Source: RECO01 sp050485385
Lineage (GTDB): Bacteria > Pseudomonadota > Alphaproteobacteria > Geminicoccales > Geminicoccaceae
NCBI GenBank assembly: GCA_050485385.1
Contig: JBJHBG010000054.1
Coordinates: forward strand, 1 to 31,731
DNA length: 31,731 bases
Reading direction: 5' to 3'
Shown here piece by piece: positions 24,618-31,095 of the stretch. A program made the translations under genes and the position numbers. Below the pieces are notes generated by a model. That model was not told the origin of the DNA, did no database searches, and saw only the letters and a program-made list of their open reading frames with translations. The stretch's first letter is position 1. Every line of letters begins with the position of its first letter.

Positions 24618-25069
24618 TGCGGCCGTCGAAGAAGCTCGCCCTGGCATTGGAGGCCGTCTGCGACATCGCCTATCACGGCGGCGCCGAGCCGGTGCAGAGC
24701 CAGGACATCGCCCGCCGGCTGGATTTGCCGCGGCGCTATCTCGAGCAGGTCATGCAGCAGATGGTCCGCGCCGGCATCCTGAAGGGCGTGCGCGGCCCCA
24801 AGGGCGGTTACCGCCTCGCCCGCGAGCGGCGGCGGATCAGTGTCGCCGACGTCGTACTGGTCGTGCGCGGGCTCGAAGCCGCCACTACCGACGACGAGGC
24901 GATGGCGCATTCGGCCCTCGGCACGGCGGTCATGCTGCCGTTCTGGCAGGAGTTGGAGGCCGACGTCATGACGCGGCTGCGCGCGCTCACCATCGAGGAT
25001 CTGTGCAATCGGGCCGCCGCGCAGGACGTCCCGAGCGAGGCGCGGCGCGGGGTCGAATTCGTCATTTGA
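24614..25069 (+). CDS. Rrf2-family transcriptional regulator lacking cluster cysteines (CymR-like by context)
   Basis: 151 residues; tandem ATGs at 24614 and 24617 both fit. The Rrf2 winged helix is clear: SKKLALALEAVCDIAYHGG, QDIARRLDLPRRYLEQVMQQM as recognition helix, and the wing GILKGVRGPKGGYRLARERRRISVADVV. The only cysteines are C16 and C131; the three-Cys loop that holds the [2Fe-2S] cluster of IscR (around residues 92-104 there) is replaced by ATTDDEAMAHSALG, so it is not an iron-sulfur IscR. The next gene is cysK. In Bacillus the cluster-free Rrf2 protein CymR represses cysteine genes through a complex with CysK, so a similar role is a reasonable inference, not shown by sequence. The stop lies in a 19-base tandem repeat. 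Confidence 0.92.
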   Translation: MMRPSKKLALALEAVCDIAYHGGAEPVQSQDIARRLDLPRRYLEQVMQQMVRAGILKGVRGPKGGYRLARERRRISVADVVLVVRGLEAATTDDEAMAHSALGTAVMLPFWQELEADVMTRLRALTIEDLCNRAAAQDVPSEARRGVEFVI

Positions 25070-25104
25070 TGCGGTGGACGGCACGTGATGCGGTGGACGG
25101 CACG
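25067..25104. repeat. perfect 19-bp tandem duplication at the rrf2-cysK junction
   Basis: TGATGCGGTGGACGGCACG occurs twice head to tail, at 25067-25085 and 25086-25104. The first copy includes the rrf2 stop codon TGA and an ATG that is in frame with cysK (25069), and the junction creates CACGTG. It ends 21 bases before the preferred cysK start. It could be a repeated operator, a leader element or a recent slippage event. Confidence 0.95.
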
Positions 25105-25125
25105 CGGCCGGGGAGAACGGACGGG

Positions 25126-26106
25126 ATGAACGACGCTACGCCGGCCACGCGCACGGCCCTGCGCCCACCCGCGGGGCGCATTTTCGCGGACGTCACGGAG
25201 ACCCTGGGCGGCACGCCCCTGGTGCGCCTGCGCCGGCTGCCCGAAGCCCATGGCTGCGGCGCCGAGGTCCTGCTCAAGCTCGAGTTCTTCAATCCCCTTG
25301 GCTCGGTCAAGGACCGTATTGCCCTCTCGATGATCGAGGCGGCGGAGGCGGCGGGCCGGCTCGGCCCCGGCGCCACGTTGGTCGAACCGACCTCCGGCAA
25401 TACCGGTATCGCGCTCGCCTTCGTCTGCGCGGCGAAGGGCTACCGGCTGATCTTGACCATGCCGGAGAGCATGTCGGTCGAGCGGCGGCGCATGCTGAAG
25501 CTGCTCGGCGCCACGGTCGAACTGACGCCGGCCGCGAGGGGGATGACCGGTGCCATCGAGCGGGCCGAGGCTCTGCTCGACGAGGTGCCGGGCGCGCTCA
25601 TGCTCCAGCAGTTCGACAACGAGGCGAACCCCGAGGTCCACGCCCTCAGCACCGCCGAGGAGGTCTGGGCCGACACGGGCGGTGCCTTGGATGCGTTCGT
25701 CGTCGGCGTCGGTACCGGCGGCACCTTGACGGGCGTCGCTCGCGTGCTGAAGCCGCGGCTGCCGGCGCTGCACGTGGTCGCGGTCGAGCCCGAGGACAGC
25801 CCGGTGCTGTCCGGCGGCCGTGCCGGCCCACACAAGATCCAGGGCATCGGTGCCGGCTTCGTGCCGGGTGTGCTGGAACGGGCGGCCATCGACGAGGTCT
25901 TGCGCATCGGCAACGAGACCGCGTTCAGCGTCGCCCGCGACTGCGCCAAGCTGGAGGGCATTCCCGTCGGCATTTCCTCCGGCGCCGCGCTGGCAGCAGC
26001 GCTCGAGATCGGCCAGCGGCCCGAACTCGCGGGCAAGCGGATCGTGGTCGTCGCCGCATCGTCCGCCGAGCGCTATCTCTCGACCGAACTGTTCGCCGAG
26101 CTTTGA
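25126..26106 (+). CDS. cysK: cysteine synthase (O-acetylserine sulfhydrylase)
   Basis: 326 residues from ATG 25126, with GGGAGA about 10 bases upstream. An in-frame ATG at 25069, overlapping the rrf2 stop, would add 19 residues encoded by the tandem repeat; I prefer the later start because the conserved part begins near residue 18. The fold-type II PLP enzyme is complete: GGTPLVRLRRL, the PLP lysine K62 in NPLGSVKDRIA, the substrate loop TSGNTG (89-94), the phosphate loop GVGTGGTLTG, and the late GISSGAALAAA. It condenses O-acetylserine with sulfide to give cysteine in the cytoplasm. Its gene neighbours, an Rrf2 regulator and the cysteine-using CoaBC, suggest local control of cysteine supply. 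Confidence 0.95.
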   Translation: MNDATPATRTALRPPAGRIFADVTETLGGTPLVRLRRLPEAHGCGAEVLLKLEFFNPLGSVKDRIALSMIEAAEAAGRLGPGATLVEPTSGNTGIALAFVCAAKGYRLILTMPESMSVERRRMLKLLGATVELTPAARGMTGAIERAEALLDEVPGALMLQQFDNEANPEVHALSTAEEVWADTGGALDAFVVGVGTGGTLTGVARVLKPRLPALHVVAVEPEDSPVLSGGRAGPHKIQGIGAGFVPGVLERAAIDEVLRIGNETAFSVARDCAKLEGIPVGISSGAALAAALEIGQRPELAGKRIVVVAASSAERYLSTELFAEL

Positions 26107-26110
26107 GCGA

Positions 26111-26125
26111 GCTGCCTCAGGCAGC
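26111..26125. repeat. 15-bp dyad between cysK and the RidA-family gene
   Basis: GCTGCCT (26111-26117) and AGGCAGC (26119-26125) are exact complements around one central C; as RNA it would form a 6-bp stem with a TCA loop. It begins 4 bases after the cysK stop and ends just before the ribosome site of the next gene. No T-run follows. It may be an operator, a processing hairpin or chance. Confidence 0.55.
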
Positions 26126-26140
26126 CGAGGGGAGGACGCG

Positions 26141-26551
26141 ATGGGTGTGACCTACATGGACCCGAAGGGCGCGGTGCCGCGGCTCGGCCGCTACAGCCAC
26201 GTCGCCATCGCCGAACCGGGCCGCTTCGCCTTCGTTGCCGGACAGGTGGCGGTGGACGAGTCGGGCAACGTGTTGGCACCCGGCGACCTGAAAGCGCAGG
26301 TGCCGGTGGTATTCGACAATATCGGCCGCATCCTCGACGGCCTCGGTGTCGGCTTCGACGCCGTCGTCGAGTTCACCTCCTACCTCACCGGCGACGATGC
26401 TTGCGAGCACTGGTACGCGGCCCGCGACGCGGTCTACGACCGCCGCTATCCGGGCGGTCGCTACCCGCCCAACACGCTGCTCGTCATCTCCGGCTTGGCG
26501 CGACCCGAATTCCGGGTCGAGATTTCGGCAATCGTCCGTCTGCCGAGCTGA
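26141..26551 (+). CDS. RidA/YjgF/UK114-family protein without the canonical catalytic arginine
   Basis: 136 residues; GGGGAGGA lies 5-12 bases before ATG 26141. The family's chorismate-mutase-like trimer fold is indicated by GRFAFVAGQVAVDESGNVL, QVPVVFDNIGRILDGLG, VVEFTSYLTG and RYPPNTLLVISGLARPEFRVEISAIVRL. True RidA deaminates 2-aminoacrylate using an arginine near residue 105. Aligning back from the final VEISAIV strand, that position is a leucine here, with an Arg two residues later, so it may belong to one of the Rid subfamilies without imine deaminase activity. Alignment by eye could be off by a residue or two. It follows cysK by 34 bases and is probably in the same operon. Confidence 0.88.
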   Translation: MGVTYMDPKGAVPRLGRYSHVAIAEPGRFAFVAGQVAVDESGNVLAPGDLKAQVPVVFDNIGRILDGLGVGFDAVVEFTSYLTGDDACEHWYAARDAVYDRRYPGGRYPPNTLLVISGLARPEFRVEISAIVRLPS

Positions 26552-26561
26552 GCGCCGGCGT

Positions 26562-26951
26562 TCAGCCGGGCGAGGCGGTCAGCGTGCCGCGGGCGCGGCC
26601 GGTGTGGTCGAACAGACGATAGGCAGCGCCGTCGGCCACCACCAGACGGCAGGTTCGGAGGTCCGCCGGATCGAGGCAGAACGAGCCGTCGGCGCGGATG
26701 ATGAAGCCCGAATCGAGCCCGCCGCCGGCTGCCCGGACGAAGGCCCGCTCGCCCTGGCTCGCAACGAGGCCGCGCACCGCCTCGGCATCCAGGATGCGGC
26801 CACCCGCGCGCATCACCGCGGCCTGCGGCGCGTCGTCGGGCAAGGCGGAGCTCGCAGCGAAGCTCGCGGCCGGTTCAGCCGGCTCCAGCCGGGCACAGGC
26901 CGCAAGAACCAGAAAGGCGAGGACAGCCACCCGCGTGCTCGAACGTCGCAT
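26562..26951 (-). CDS. small predicted lipoprotein of unknown function
   Basis: 129 residues. A short basic start MRRSSTRV is followed by a hydrophobic AVLAFLVLAACA with a lipobox L-A-A-C, so C19 would be lipidated and the protein held at the outer face of the inner membrane or in the outer membrane. The rest has a small beta-like domain with GGGLDSGFIIRADGSFCLDPADLRTCRLVV, including two cysteines that could pair. No named domain is recognised. It lies 38 bases after the radC stop on the same strand; the ribosome site is weak. It converges with the RidA-family gene, with only 10 bases between stops. Confidence 0.7.
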   Translation of the reverse strand: MRRSSTRVAVLAFLVLAACARLEPAEPAASFAASSALPDDAPQAAVMRAGGRILDAEAVRGLVASQGERAFVRAAGGGLDSGFIIRADGSFCLDPADLRTCRLVVADGAAYRLFDHTGRARGTLTASPG

Positions 26952-26989
26952 CGGTCGATCCGTGTTGCTTCGCCTCGACGTGAACGGCC

Positions 26990-27964
26990 TCAGAGCAGGC
27001 CCTCGGCGCGCAGGCTCACCTGCCGGCCCTTGCCGACCACGACGTGATCGTAAACCGTGACGTTGAGTGCTGCCAATGCCTCTACGACCATACGTGTCGT
27101 CGTCACGTCCTCGTTCGACGGTGTCGGATCGCCCGAGGGGTGGTTGTGGACGAGGATTACGGCGACCGCGCCCAGCTCCAGCGCCCGTCGCGCCACCTCG
27201 CGCGGATAGAGGGGCGTGTGATCGACCGTGCCTTGGCCCAGGCACTCGTCGCGGATGAGGCGGTTGCCGGCGTCGAGGAAGAGGGCGTGGAACGCCTCGA
27301 CCGTGGCATGGGACAGGCGCACCTCCAGATAACGCGCCAGCTCCTCCGGCGTATCGATCAGGGCTCGGCTCTTCAGGGCCTCGCCTTGGGAGCGCCAGCC
27401 GAGCGCGCGGACGAGGCGGAACAGCACGGCCGTCAGCTCGCGGTCGGAACCTTGCGGATCGAAGCCGCCTACCTCGGCAAGCCGGGCCGGTTCCGCCGCG
27501 AGCACGCCGCCCAGATCGCCGAAGCGGGCGAGCAGCGCCTGGGCAAGCGGACGGGTGTCCTTGCGCGGCACGGCGAAGAACAGCAGCAACTCCAACAGCT
27601 CCTCGTCGCCGAGCGCGTCAGGGCCGGCTTGCATGAAGGTGCGGCGCAGGCGCTCGCGATGCTCGCTGCCGGGCTTCGGTCGCCACGGTGCTTGGTTCTC
27701 GGCGAGGCCCGAGGCAGCGGGCGTGTCGAGCACGGCCGCCACCGCGGCGAGTTGGTCGGCGTCGGCGAAGCGCCACGCCCGCTCCTCCGCCAGCCACTCG
27801 CCACCGGCCTGCTTCAGCGCCTGATGGAACCGGTAGGTGCGCCCGGTCACGACGAAGCCGTCGTCCGTGGCGGCCACCTTCAGGCCGCGCTTGGCGAGTT
27901 CGTCGGCGGGTTGGAGGGTGCCGCGATGGCCGAGCAGGTGGGACCAGAACGCGGCGGGGGTCAT
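26990..27964 (-). CDS. radC: RadC-family JAB/MPN protein with an extra N-terminal domain
   Basis: 324 residues, about 95 longer than the usual 220-230. Canonical RadC begins near residue 100 with EHRERLRRTFMQAGPDALGD, then ELLELLLFFAVPRKDTRPLAQALL (helix-hairpin-helix-like UPF0758 part). The metal motif H273-x-H275 in VHNHPSGDPTPSNED with D286 is intact, followed by VTVYDHVVVGKG. Residues 1-97 are an added domain: TGRTYRFHQALKQAGGEWLAEERAWRF at 40-66 (shown in two parts: TGRTYRFHQALKQ and AGGEWLAEERAWRF), then a helix DADQLAAVAAVL. This Y-x-x-K/H-x-x-L-K-x-x-G-G-x-W-x-x-x-x-x-x-W pattern resembles small nucleic-acid-associated modules, with a loose likeness to HARP-type motifs. RadC's biochemical role is unsettled. 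It starts 7 bases after the map stop. Confidence 0.9.
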   Translation of the reverse strand: MTPAAFWSHLLGHRGTLQPADELAKRGLKVAATDDGFVVTGRTYRFHQALKQAGGEWLAEERAWRFADADQLAAVAAVLDTPAASGLAENQAPWRPKPGSEHRERLRRTFMQAGPDALGDEELLELLLFFAVPRKDTRPLAQALLARFGDLGGVLAAEPARLAEVGGFDPQGSDRELTAVLFRLVRALGWRSQGEALKSRALIDTPEELARYLEVRLSHATVEAFHALFLDAGNRLIRDECLGQGTVDHTPLYPREVARRALELGAVAVILVHNHPSGDPTPSNEDVTTTRMVVEALAALNVTVYDHVVVGKGRQVSLRAEGLL

Positions 27965-27971
27965 GGCGCGC

Positions 27972-28778
27972 CTACCAATCCGGGTGATGCCGCCCGCCCG
28001 GCGACAGGGTGAACGCCTCGCAGCCGGTCTCGGTAACGCCGACGGTATGCTCGAACTGCGCCGAAAGCTGACGGTCCTTGGTCACGACCGTCCAGCCGTC
28101 GGCCAGGAGCTTGGTCTCGAAGGTCCCGAGGTTCACCATCGGCTCGACCGTGAAGATCATGCCCGGCTCCAGCTCGAGGCCCTCGCCGGGGCGCCCGTAG
28201 TGCAGGACGGACGGCGCGTCGTGGAACACGCGGCCGATGCCGTGCCCGCAATAGTCCCGCACCACGGCGCAGCGGTGCGCCTCGGCGTGACTCTGGATGG
28301 CGTGGCCGACGTCGCCGAGCGTGGCGCCCGGCCGGACGGCCCCCAGGCCCTTCCACAGCGCCTCGAACGTAACCCGGCACAGGCGGCGCGCCTTGAGCGG
28401 CGGGTTGCCCGAGAAGTACATGCGCGAGCTGTCGCCGTGCCAGCCGTCGACGATGACCGTCACGTCGATGTTGAGGATGTCGCCGTCCTTGAGCTTTCGC
28501 TCGCCGGGAATGCCGTGGCAGACGACGTGGTTGAGCGAGATGCAGGTGGCGTGCCGGTAGCCGCGATAGCCGATCGTCGCAGGCGTGGCCCCACGCTCCA
28601 GCATGGCGGCATGGCAGATGCGGTCGAGTTCACCGGTGGTGACGCCGGGTGCTACGTGGTCGCCGACGAGGTCGAGGATTTCGGCGGCGACGCGGCCGGC
28701 ACGGCGCATCCCCTCGAAGGCGGCGGACCCGTGGATGGGAACGGTGGGGGCGAGCTTTCGGGCGGTGTTGCGGTTCAT
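27972..28778 (-). CDS. map: methionine aminopeptidase, type I
   Basis: 268 residues from ATG 28778. The pita-bread fold is clear: AFEGMRRAGRVAAEIL, the ISLNHVVCHGIP substrate loop with H88, then the five metal ligands D105 (NIDVTV), D116 (HGDSSRM), H179 (CGHGIGRVFH), E212 (FTVEPM) and E243 (SAQFEHTV). It removes the initiator Met from nascent proteins with small second residues. Its ATG overlaps the sfsA stop by 4 bases (ATGA at 28778-28775) and radC follows after 7 bases, so sfsA-map-radC is one operon. sfsA-map neighbours are common in alphaproteobacteria. Confidence 0.98.
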   Translation of the reverse strand: MNRNTARKLAPTVPIHGSAAFEGMRRAGRVAAEILDLVGDHVAPGVTTGELDRICHAAMLERGATPATIGYRGYRHATCISLNHVVCHGIPGERKLKDGDILNIDVTVIVDGWHGDSSRMYFSGNPPLKARRLCRVTFEALWKGLGAVRPGATLGDVGHAIQSHAEAHRCAVVRDYCGHGIGRVFHDAPSVLHYGRPGEGLELEPGMIFTVEPMVNLGTFETKLLADGWTVVTKDRQLSAQFEHTVGVTETGCEAFTLSPGGRHHPDW

Positions 28779-29488
28779 GCTTCCGGCGTTTCCAGGTCCA
28801 CGGGCAGCGGGCGCTCCAGGCGAATCGCGCGCGGGCTGACGGTGCAGGCATAGCACACGACCTCCACCCCCGCTGCCGCCGCCTCGCGGCAGGCGAGCGC
28901 ATAGGCCGGATCGGTTCGATCAGCGAGCCCGAACGCCGCGCAGTCGTCACGCTGTACCACGTAAAGCATGACCGCCCGATCGCCAATCGCGACTTGCGCG
29001 CGGAGCTCGCGCAGGTGCTTGGCACCCCGGCTGGTCACCGCATCGGGAAAGCGGGCGAAGCTGCCGACGCGCCAATGCACGTTCTTGACTTCGACCCAGC
29101 AGCGCGGTCGGGCAGGGTCCTCCAGCAACAGGTCGATCCGCGAGCGCTCGCTGCCGTAGCGGACTTCGGACCGCAGCGAGGCGTAGCCGCGAAGCTCGGC
29201 GATCAGGTCGGTCGCGAGGGCCTCCCGCACGAGGGCGTTGGGATGGTTCGTGTTGATGCCGACCAGGGTGCCGTCCGCCTCCACCAGTTCCAGGCCGAAG
29301 GCGAGCTTCCGACCGGCCGGTGCCGGCTTCAGCCAGACCCTCGAGCCCGTGGCATCGAGCCCGGCCATGCGGCCCGGATTGGGGCAGTGGACCGTGACGA
29401 CCTCGCCCGACGCCAACTCGACGTCGGCGAGGAATCGCTTGTAGCGGCGGACGAGACGGCCTTCCACGAGGGCATCGTGCAGGTTCAT
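28775..29488 (-). CDS. sfsA: SfsA family DNA/RNA nuclease-like protein
   Basis: 237 residues, the usual length. Family blocks: EGRLVRRYKRFLADVEL, VHCPNPGRMAGL, GINTNHPNALVREAL, RYGSERSRIDLLLEDPARPRCWVEVKNVH (given here in pieces: RYGSERSRIDLLL and CWVEVKNVH), FPDAVTSRGAKHLREL and VVQRDDCAAF. The D...E-x-K pattern in RIDLLL/VEVKN is that of a PD-(D/E)XK nuclease core, and the N-terminal OB-like part binds nucleic acid. It was first described as a regulator of sugar fermentation; the true role is not settled. The start at 29488 follows a weak GGAACGG; a start 16 codons earlier is possible. First gene of sfsA-map-radC. Confidence 0.94.
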   Translation of the reverse strand: MNLHDALVEGRLVRRYKRFLADVELASGEVVTVHCPNPGRMAGLDATGSRVWLKPAPAGRKLAFGLELVEADGTLVGINTNHPNALVREALATDLIAELRGYASLRSEVRYGSERSRIDLLLEDPARPRCWVEVKNVHWRVGSFARFPDAVTSRGAKHLRELRAQVAIGDRAVMLYVVQRDDCAAFGLADRTDPAYALACREAAAAGVEVVCYACTVSPRAIRLERPLPVDLETPEA

Positions 29489-29587
29489 GCGCCCGTTCCA
29501 GCCGGGAATCGCGCTTGCGTCCAGGGGACTGTGCAAAGGGCCTGCCGCCGCCTATGCACCCCAAGACGCGTGAACGGGGAGGGGACC

Positions 29588-30355
29588 ATGAACGCACCGG
29601 CAACGGCCGCCGTGATCGTCATCGGCAACGAGATCCTGTCGGGCCGGACCAAGGACGCCAATCTGAGCTATCTCGCAGCCAAGCTCGGCGAGGTCGGCAT
29701 CAGGGTGATGGAAGCGCGGATCGTGCCCGACGTCGAGGCGATGATCGTCGAGTCCGTGAACCACTGCCGGCAGCGTTATCGCTACGTATTCACCACGGGC
29801 GGCATCGGCCCGACCCACGACGACATCACCGCCCGCTGCATCGCTGCCGCCTTCGGCGTGCCCTTCGGGCGCAACGCCGAGGCCGAGCAGCGGCTCTTGG
29901 GGTACTACGACGCGGACCAGGTCAACGCGGCCCGCATGTCGATGGCCGACATGCCGGAAGGGGTGGCGCTGATCGACAATCCGGTCAGCGTGGCGCCGGG
30001 CTTCCGGCTGGAGAACGTGTACGTGCTGCCGGGCGTGCCCAAGATCCTTCAGGCGATGGTCGACAGCCTCGTTCCCAACCTCCTGGGCGGCACGCCGATC
30101 GTTAGCCGGGCGCTGACGGTGTTCGCCGCCGAGGGCGAGATGGCGGCGCCGCTCGAGGGCGTGCAGCACCGCTTTCCGGCGCTCGACCTCGGCAGCTACC
30201 CGTTCTTCCGCCAGGGCCGCATCGGCACCACGCTCGTCACGCGCGGTGCCGATGCGGCGCTGGTCGAGGGGCTGCACGCGGCGCTGAAGGAGGCCGCCAC
30301 GGCAATGGGTGTGGAGTACGCCGAATACGACACCGCCACCGCGCTGCCAGCCTGA
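29588..30355 (+). CDS. CinA N-terminal / molybdopterin-binding (MoaB-Mog fold) protein
   Basis: 255 residues; GGAGGGG stands directly upstream of ATG 29588. The molybdopterin-binding fold of competence-damage protein CinA is recognised by AAVIVIGNEILSGRTKDANLSYLA, RIVPDVEAMI and FTTGGIGPTHDDITARCIAAAFG, then the late NVYVLPGVPKILQAM. There is no C-terminal nicotinamide-nucleotide deamidase domain as in full-length CinA (about 400 residues), so it is the short COG1058-type form that is common in alphaproteobacteria. Related full-length proteins hydrolyse ADP-ribose or NMN; activity of the short form is not established. It is divergent from sfsA across 99 bases and convergent with sodB. Confidence 0.9.
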   Translation: MNAPATAAVIVIGNEILSGRTKDANLSYLAAKLGEVGIRVMEARIVPDVEAMIVESVNHCRQRYRYVFTTGGIGPTHDDITARCIAAAFGVPFGRNAEAEQRLLGYYDADQVNAARMSMADMPEGVALIDNPVSVAPGFRLENVYVLPGVPKILQAMVDSLVPNLLGGTPIVSRALTVFAAEGEMAAPLEGVQHRFPALDLGSYPFFRQGRIGTTLVTRGADAALVEGLHAALKEAATAMGVEYAEYDTATALPA

Positions 30356-30383
30356 GGGCCGCGCGGCGGCGGTGGGTTCGCGG

Positions 30384-30974
30384 TCAGCCGAGGCGCTTGC
30401 CGACGGCCTCCCAGTTGACGAGATGGTCGAGCCAAGCCTGGACGTAGTCCGGCCGCCGATTGCGGTAGTCGAGGTAGTAGGCGTGCTCCCACACGTCGAT
30501 GCCCATCAGCGTCGTGCCGATGCCGTGCATCAGCGGGTTCTCGCCGTTCGGGGTCTTCATGACCTTCAGTTTGTCGGCGTCGAGCACGAGCCAAGCCCAG
30601 CCGGAGCCGAACTGGCCGACCGCCGCCGCCTTGAACTCCTCCTTCACCTTGTCGAGCGTGCCGAAGTCGTTCTCGATCCGCTTGGCCAACTCGCCCGTCG
30701 GCGGGGCCGCGTCCTTCTTCATGATCGACCAGAACAGGTTGTGGTTCCAGTGCTGGCCGGCGTTGTTGACGATGCCCTGATTGCCGGCACGAAAGCCTTC
30801 GACGCAGACCTCCTCCAGGGTCTTGCCGCCGAGGCCGGCGCCGTCGACCAGGTTGTTCAGGTTGACTACGTAGGTGTTGTGGTGCTTGCCGTGGTGCAAC
30901 TCCAGGGTCTCGCGGCCCATGTAGGGCTCCAGCGCGTCGTGCGCATAGGGCAGCGCCGGAAGTTCGAAAGCCAT
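30384..30974 (-). CDS. sodB: superoxide dismutase, iron type
   Basis: 196 residues; GGGGAGGA precedes ATG 30974. The Fe/Mn SOD metal ligands are H27 (LHHGKHH), H78 (QHWNHNLFW), D160 and H164 (GIDVWEHAYYLDY). Q74 in the NNAGQHWNH segment marks the iron type, in which the active-site glutamine comes from the N-terminal half; the segment near 143-148 (NGENPL) lacks the Gln used by Mn enzymes. It converts superoxide to peroxide and oxygen in the cytoplasm; no signal peptide. The frame is open 41 codons further upstream without family character. It is divergent from the gene at 31096 and convergent with the CinA-like gene. Confidence 0.97.
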   Translation of the reverse strand: MAFELPALPYAHDALEPYMGRETLELHHGKHHNTYVVNLNNLVDGAGLGGKTLEEVCVEGFRAGNQGIVNNAGQHWNHNLFWSIMKKDAAPPTGELAKRIENDFGTLDKVKEEFKAAAVGQFGSGWAWLVLDADKLKVMKTPNGENPLMHGIGTTLMGIDVWEHAYYLDYRNRRPDYVQAWLDHLVNWEAVGKRLG

Positions 30975-31095
30975 GTGGTCCTCCCCTGGCTCGGTGGTCC
31001 ATCGTCCGCACTCGTGACTACGCATGTGCGGCAAAACGGTTCCCGCGCTAGATACGCCCGTGGAGCAGGATGTCAAACCAACCGCGGAATGCACC

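Noticed and set aside
30358..30367. GCCGCGCGGC palindrome between the CinA-like gene and sodB as a terminator
   Set aside because: It is a bare 10-bp palindrome with no loop and no T-run; in DNA this GC-rich such palindromes arise by chance.
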